18,561 bases of DNA from Minisyncoccota bacterium (lineage in GTDB: Bacteria; Patescibacteriota; Minisyncoccia; Phycocordibacterales; Phycocordibacteraceae). The notes under the pieces were generated by a model that ran no database searches, was not told the DNA's origin, and saw nothing but the letters and a program-made list of their open reading frames with translations. The translations under genes were made by a program, and so were the position numbers. Shown here in pieces: positions 16,234-18,561 of the stretch. The stretch covers positions 1-18,561 of the forward strand of contig JAGOSU010000010.1 in assembly GCA_018062165.1 (NCBI GenBank), given 5' to 3'. The number at the start of each line of letters is the position of its first letter. The stretch's first letter is position 1.

Positions 16234-16242
16234 TGCTATAGT
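16234..16242 (+). promoter_or_regulatory. Extended -10 promoter of tRNA-Ala
   Basis: TGC (16234-16236) followed by TATAGT (16237-16242) ends 9 nt before the first tRNA base, the right distance for a start just upstream of the mature 5' end. No convincing -35 box is seen. Confidence 0.6.
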
Positions 16243-16251
16243 CCCCGGCAC

Positions 16252-16324
16252 GGGCCGTTAGCTCAGTTGGTAGAGCACCTCATTTGCAATGAGGGGGTCG
16301 CAGGTTCGAATCCTGTACGGTCCA
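16252..16324 (+). tRNA. tRNA-Ala (anticodon TGC)
   Basis: A full cloverleaf of 73 nt. The acceptor stem GGGCCGT pairs with ACGGTCC and contains the G3:U70 pair that marks alanine tRNAs. The anticodon stem CCTCA/TGAGG encloses TTTGCAA, so the anticodon is TGC. The T arm has GGTTCGAATCC. The discriminator A at 16324 is followed by CCCA, so the CCA end is not encoded in register and must be added after transcription. Confidence 0.97.
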
Positions 16325-16337
16325 CCCACCTGTTCGT

Positions 16338-16367
16338 TTGGTAAAAGAGAGAAAGAGAGGACATACT
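16338..16367 (+). promoter_or_regulatory. Promoter of the small membrane protein/endonuclease V-like pair
   Basis: TTGGTA (16338-16343), an 18-nt spacer and CATACT (16362-16367), which ends 6 nt before the ATG at 16374. It predicts a leaderless transcript, as for ddl. Confidence 0.45.
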
Positions 16368-16373
16368 GTACCT

Positions 16374-16568
16374 ATGCGACCCGAACATTTTGACGTCTTG
16401 GGGATACTCACCTTCACGTACATTTTGGGATTTGCCCTTTGGGCGTACATCACCGAAGTCCCAGTACCAGAATGGACGCTGGCTCTCTTAATGTTCATCG
16501 GCATTGTAGGTCTCTTGATAGATTGTTCGACAGTATTCGAATACATCTTCGAAAAGAAGAAGAAATAA
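16374..16568 (+). CDS. Small two-helix membrane protein, unknown function
   Basis: A 64-residue protein with two hydrophobic helices (about 8-27 and 34-53) joined by a short acidic, Pro-containing loop (ITEVPVPEW), and a C-terminal KKKK tail that should stay in the cytoplasm. By the positive-inside rule both ends are inside. It has no recognisable family and one cysteine in the second helix. The ATG at 16374 follows a -10 element by 6 nt; an upstream in-frame TTG at 16338 is rejected because it coincides with the -35. The next gene starts one base after the stop, so the two are co-transcribed. Confidence 0.72.
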   Translation: MRPEHFDVLGILTFTYILGFALWAYITEVPVPEWTLALLMFIGIVGLLIDCSTVFEYIFEKKKK

Positions 16569-16569
16569 C

Positions 16570-16905
16570 ATGCGTGTCTGGGATGTTTCGCCGCGTACGC
16601 TCTGCCGCAAGCACCTGCTTGGTGAACACCGGGAGCTTCATGGGCTCTGGAACATTCTGACCAAACATAAGGGCGTGGGAGGGTACTCACGACACCCTGA
16701 GACGCTACGGTGGGTAGGCAAGACCAAGGCGCTCTATGCTCGACACGAGGCACTGGTAAAGGAAATGCTACGGAGGGGCTACAACCACCAGTCTCCACTT
16801 GATAAGCGGTTGGCAAAGGGAAGTGCGATACAACGAAGCTACATCGACTCCCCCGCTAGGCAGAAAGAGATTTTGAAAGGGAAGCCCTGCGACTGCCCTT
16901 CATAG
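16570..16905 (+). CDS. Pyrimidine-dimer DNA glycosylase / endonuclease V-like protein
   Basis: Resembles the T4 DenV-like family (Pyr_excise), which removes cyclobutane pyrimidine dimers and nicks the abasic site. The N-terminal core MRVWDVSPRTLCRKHLLGEH is followed by RELHGLWNIL, where Arg21-Glu22-Leu23 match T4 endonuclease V Arg22-Glu23-Leu24, so the catalytic Glu is kept as Glu22. Further family-like stretches are GGYSRHPETLRW (37-48), ALYARHEALVKEMLRRGYNH (54-73) and SPLD. The T4 N-terminal nucleophile Thr2 is not present: here residue 2 is Arg, so glycosylase chemistry cannot be taken for granted. The 111-residue length is near that of the phage enzyme (138). It lies one base behind the membrane-protein gene. 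With uvrABC it would give a second repair route for UV lesions. Confidence 0.75.
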   Translation: MRVWDVSPRTLCRKHLLGEHRELHGLWNILTKHKGVGGYSRHPETLRWVGKTKALYARHEALVKEMLRRGYNHQSPLDKRLAKGSAIQRSYIDSPARQKEILKGKPCDCPS

Positions 16906-16906
16906 C

Positions 16907-17686
16907 TTAGATCTGGAATACAGGTCCCCACTCCTTGGTGAGTTGGATAGTCAGGGCTTCTATCTGGTTCGACGTGTAGCTCTTAAACATCGGATGTGCA
17001 CGGAGACGATGCGCGATTCCTACTTCGAAGGTATCAAAGATGCTTCGACGTGTCGTAATTGTGTCAGCGTCGCGATTCGGGTCAGAGCCTGAAGTGGAAA
17101 TTCCGGTCGTCGTTGAGATTATCGAAAGACGTCTAATGTGTGCGTCGGTCAATGTCTTTATTTGGGGATTATGCCGTGCGACATCGGCGGCAATGGTGAC
17201 GAATGCTTTGATAATCTCGTTCCTCACTTTTGCATCCTGAATGTCATGCGCTAGCGCCACATGCATGTTCCCTAACACCTTAGGCACATCCCTGAGGACG
17301 TCGTTCGCAAGCGCTTCGAGACCCTCTGGGGTGAAGGTTTTCGATACGATGCGAACATGCTTGGGGAACCGTCGGCGCACAGCTTCTGCGTGCGCCTCTT
17401 CCATACCTTCGGGTGCCTTCATAACGCCATGAAGTTCGTGCATGATTCGAAGTCCTTTCATGAACCTATTGCGTTGATCTTCCGATACGGAGAATCGCTT
17501 CTTGCGAATCTTCATACCCACCATGTCCGGTTCGGTCCCCTCGGCGAGCACTGCCTCGGTTATGAATAATGTAGGGAAGGCGCTTGTGAAAGGGTAGCGG
17601 GCATTCCCTTCATAGAGCCCGTCAAACCACGCATCCGGCATAGGTTCGGGGCTAGGTGGTGCTTCAGTAAGCGGATCCTTATCCAT
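16907..17686 (-). CDS. Hypothetical protein
   Basis: I do not recognise this 259-residue protein. It starts with an acidic, Pro-rich, probably disordered stretch (to about residue 24) and continues as a soluble, mostly helical protein with a central segment rich in His, Val and Ala and a Ser/Thr-Asp-rich part near residues 185-205 (STTTGISTSGSDPNRDADT). No cysteine, no membrane segment and no known catalytic motif are visible. The ATG at 17686 is preceded, 7 nt away, by TATACT on the minus strand; a TTG at 17707 lies upstream of that -10 and is rejected as start. The gene is separated from the SWIB gene by a terminator, so it is its own unit. It ends two bases after the converging endonuclease V-like gene ends. 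Confidence 0.8.
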   Translation of the reverse strand: MDKDPLTEAPPSPEPMPDAWFDGLYEGNARYPFTSAFPTLFITEAVLAEGTEPDMVGMKIRKKRFSVSEDQRNRFMKGLRIMHELHGVMKAPEGMEEAHAEAVRRRFPKHVRIVSKTFTPEGLEALANDVLRDVPKVLGNMHVALAHDIQDAKVRNEIIKAFVTIAADVARHNPQIKTLTDAHIRRLSIISTTTGISTSGSDPNRDADTITTRRSIFDTFEVGIAHRLRAHPMFKSYTSNQIEALTIQLTKEWGPVFQI

Positions 17687-17693
17687 TGCAGGA

Positions 17694-17699
17694 AGTATA
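17694..17699 (-). promoter_or_regulatory. -10 element of the hypothetical gene at 16907-17686
   Basis: TATACT on the minus strand, 7 nt before the ATG. The -35 region would fall in the upstream terminator stem and shows no match. Confidence 0.45.
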
Positions 17700-17705
17700 C
17701 CTAAC

Positions 17706-17732
17706 AAAAACCGCCCCTTTTAGGGGCGGTTT
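17706..17732 (-). terminator. Intrinsic terminator of the SWIB gene
   Basis: On the minus strand CCGCCCC and GGGGCGG (17711-17717 with 17723-17729) form a seven-pair GC stem with a five-base loop, extended by A-T pairs and followed by five T (complement of 17706-17710). It lies 23 nt after the SWIB stop. A second small hairpin, CCTCTC/GAGAGG at 17739-17752, lies between stop and terminator. On the plus strand only three T follow, so termination in that direction is weak. Confidence 0.85.
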
Positions 17733-17754
17733 CCGTAACCTCTCAAGAGAGGGG

Positions 17755-18003
17755 TTAGGACATGTGAGGCGAGATGAGCTTCGTCATCTCGAACATGGTT
17801 ACTTCTGCCTTTCCACCGAAGAGGACCTTGAGCTTGTCGTCTGCAAGGATGTTCCGCTTGTTCTTAGGGTTCTGGAGGTCGTTCTTCTTGATGTACTCCC
17901 AGATCTTCTTGGTGACCTCAGAGCGGGGCATTGGGCCTGCTCCCACGACTGCCTGAAGTTCAGGCGAGAGGGTCATCGGCTTAGATAGTGCTGCGTTAGG
18001 CAT
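17755..18003 (-). CDS. SWIB/MDM2-domain protein
   Basis: An 82-residue protein that is almost entirely one SWIB domain: LSPELQAVVGAGPMPRSEV, then KKIWEYIKKNDLQNP (32-46), KRNILADDKLKVLFG (49-63) and a closing helix EMTKLISPH. In eukaryotes this fold is part of chromatin-remodelling complexes; in Chlamydia and other bacteria it occurs alone or fused to topoisomerase I. A chromosome- or DNA-related role is therefore plausible but unproven. The KKND and NILADD core is typical. The ATG at 18003 has no Shine-Dalgarno. It ends in an intrinsic terminator, so it is monocistronic, and divergent promoter elements such as TTGACG (18057-18062, minus) are too uncertain to annotate. Confidence 0.92.
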   Translation of the reverse strand: MPNAALSKPMTLSPELQAVVGAGPMPRSEVTKKIWEYIKKNDLQNPKNKRNILADDKLKVLFGGKAEVTMFEMTKLISPHMS

Positions 18004-18080
18004 GATGATTCGTTATCTTTTATGGATTATCCGTACAGCATCCCCTATATGGCGGATACGTCAATAGGAAGCTGTAGCAC

Positions 18081-18095
18081 AGCCCGGAGGGGGCT
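18081..18095 (-). terminator. Possible hairpin terminator after the tRNA pair
   Basis: AGCCC and GGGCT pair around a five-base loop, 15 nt downstream of tRNA-Pro on the minus strand. There is no T run, so it may be a weak terminator or a processing signal only. Confidence 0.3.
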
Positions 18096-18109
18096 TGGGT
18101 GAGCTTGGG

Positions 18110-18180
18110 TCGGGCCGCCGGGAATCGAACCCGGTCTCTACGCACCCGAAGCGTATGTACTACCGGTATACTACGGCCCG
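18110..18180 (-). tRNA. tRNA-Pro (anticodon CGG)
   Basis: A 71-nt cloverleaf: acceptor CGGGCCG/CGGCCCG with the proline-like C1:G72 pair, D stem GTAT/GTAC, anticodon stem TACGC/GCGTA around TTCGGGT (anticodon CGG, G37), and T arm CCGGG/CCCGG. Discriminator A is followed by CCC, so CCA is not encoded. It follows tRNA-Val by 73 nt on the same strand; a -10-like TATCCT (18190-18195) lies 9 nt upstream. Confidence 0.95.
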
Positions 18181-18253
18181 AAGTGCCACAGGATATCAAG
18201 GATTATGACCACATAATACCCCTTGGTACAAGACGTAGAACTTGGAAAGTGAG

Positions 18254-18327
18254 TGGGCAATACAGGATTCGAACCTGTGACCTTTCGCGTGTGAGGCGAA
18301 CGCTCTAACCAGCTGAGCTAATTGCCC
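18254..18327 (-). tRNA. tRNA-Val (anticodon CAC)
   Basis: A 74-nt cloverleaf: acceptor GGGCAAT/ATTGCCC, D arm TAGCTCAGCTGGTTAGAGC, anticodon stem TTCGC/GCGAA around CTCACAC (anticodon CAC), T arm with GGTTCGAATCC, discriminator A and no encoded CCA. It reads the Val codon GTG. Confidence 0.96.
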
Positions 18328-18359
18328 GAGTGGCAACGATACCAAAGGAGGGCCTCAAA

Positions 18360-18368
18360 TGCTACGCT
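18360..18368 (+). promoter_or_regulatory. Extended -10 element before the Nudix-like gene
   Basis: TGC (18360-18362) plus TACGCT (18363-18368), six bases before the ATG at 18375. Same layout as before the GNAT-like gene. No -35 match. Confidence 0.4.
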
Positions 18369-18374
18369 ATTTCA

Positions 18375-18561
18375 ATGATTCCACGCCCTGATGGTCATCA
18401 GAAGATTCCTCCGCATGCAAAGAAAGCCTTTGAGGGAGAGCTCTTCGATGTGTACCAGTGGGAACAGGAACTCTTTGATGGCACGAAAGCTACATTCGAG
18501 AAGCTGAGGCGTCAGGACACTGTCTCAGTCATCGCAACGACCACAGACCGCAAGATTCTCC
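18375..18561 (+). CDS. Nudix-hydrolase-like protein, N-terminal part (cut by window end)
   Basis: Only 62 residues are visible, from an ATG at 18375 to the window end. The segment IPPHAKKAFEGELFDVYQWEQ and the following LFDGTKATFEKLRRQDTVSVIA has the shape of the N-terminal strand-and-hairpin region that precedes the Nudix box in ADP-ribose-pyrophosphatase-like enzymes (phosphate-cleaving housecleaning hydrolases). The catalytic Nudix box itself would lie beyond the edge, so the call rests on this lead-in alone. The ATG is preceded by an extended -10 element with six bases between, and no Shine-Dalgarno. Confidence 0.55.
   Translation, partial: MIPRPDGHQKIPPHAKKAFEGELFDVYQWEQELFDGTKATFEKLRRQDTVSVIATTTDRKIL

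Noticed and set aside
16280..16816. 178-residue minus-strand frame starting in tRNA-Ala
   Set aside because: Runs through the tRNA and opposes two tightly coupled genes; its end encodes the reversed tRNA.
17687..17707. TTG start for the hypothetical minus-strand gene
   Set aside because: Lies upstream of the TATACT element and inside the terminator A-tract; ATG at 17686 fits better.
18093..18110. Direct repeat GCTTGGGT next to tRNA-Pro as an attachment site
   Set aside because: Only eight bases, spaced by two, with no integrase or mobile gene nearby.
1..18561. CRISPR array, insertion sequence or prophage
   Set aside because: No regularly spaced repeats, transposase, integrase or terminal inverted repeats were seen.

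Overview
The window reads as a compact bacterial chromosome segment, most likely from Patescibacteria (Candidate Phyla Radiation), probably a Parcubacteria-like lineage. This placement is inferred from gene packing with 1-24 nt overlaps, starts with no Shine-Dalgarno sequence, tRNA genes without encoded CCA, several proteins I cannot place, and a Tgt and UvrC of the short or divergent type common in that group. No database search was possible. There is no rRNA, CRISPR array, insertion sequence or phage module.

Layout. 1-565: 3' end of an unrecognised gene. 568-1149: a strong promoter and a membrane-anchored FKBP-type prolyl isomerase. 1168-3234: a large charged protein of unknown role with a 17-residue tandem repeat. 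3266-6554: tgt and uvrB, overlapping by 8 nt. 6615-10121: a GNAT-like acetyltransferase followed by aclB and aclA, the two subunits of an ATP-citrate lyase. 10131-14075: uvrA (own promoter and a leader hairpin) and uvrC, overlapping by 1 nt. 14088-15415: ddl and a pterin-carbinolamine dehydratase (ATGA overlap). 15392-16165 (minus): a TauD-type Fe(II)/2-oxoglutarate dioxygenase, convergent. 16252-16905: tRNA-Ala(TGC), a 64-residue two-helix membrane protein and a T4 endonuclease V-like glycosylase. 16907-18003 (minus): an unknown protein, a terminator and a SWIB-domain protein. 18110-18327 (minus): tRNA-Pro(CGG) and tRNA-Val(CAC). 18375 to end: start of a Nudix-like hydrolase.

How the genes fit. 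Nucleotide-excision repair is complete (UvrA, UvrB, UvrC), and a pyrimidine-dimer glycosylase adds a second route for UV damage. ATP-citrate lyase would turn citrate, CoA and ATP into acetyl-CoA and oxaloacetate; its genes sit directly behind a putative acetyl-CoA-using GNAT protein. Ddl supplies D-Ala-D-Ala for peptidoglycan. The dioxygenase needs O2 and 2-oxoglutarate, and the adjacent dehydratase usually recycles the cofactor of O2-using hydroxylases, which hints at oxygen exposure.

Most notable: a well-conserved two-subunit ATP-citrate lyase; a Tgt that has lost its three zinc cysteines; a UvrC without any cysteine, hence without the Fe-S ligands, and without the C-terminal helix-hairpin-helix domain; and a recurrent -10 element placed 6-7 nt before start codons, which predicts leaderless mRNAs.
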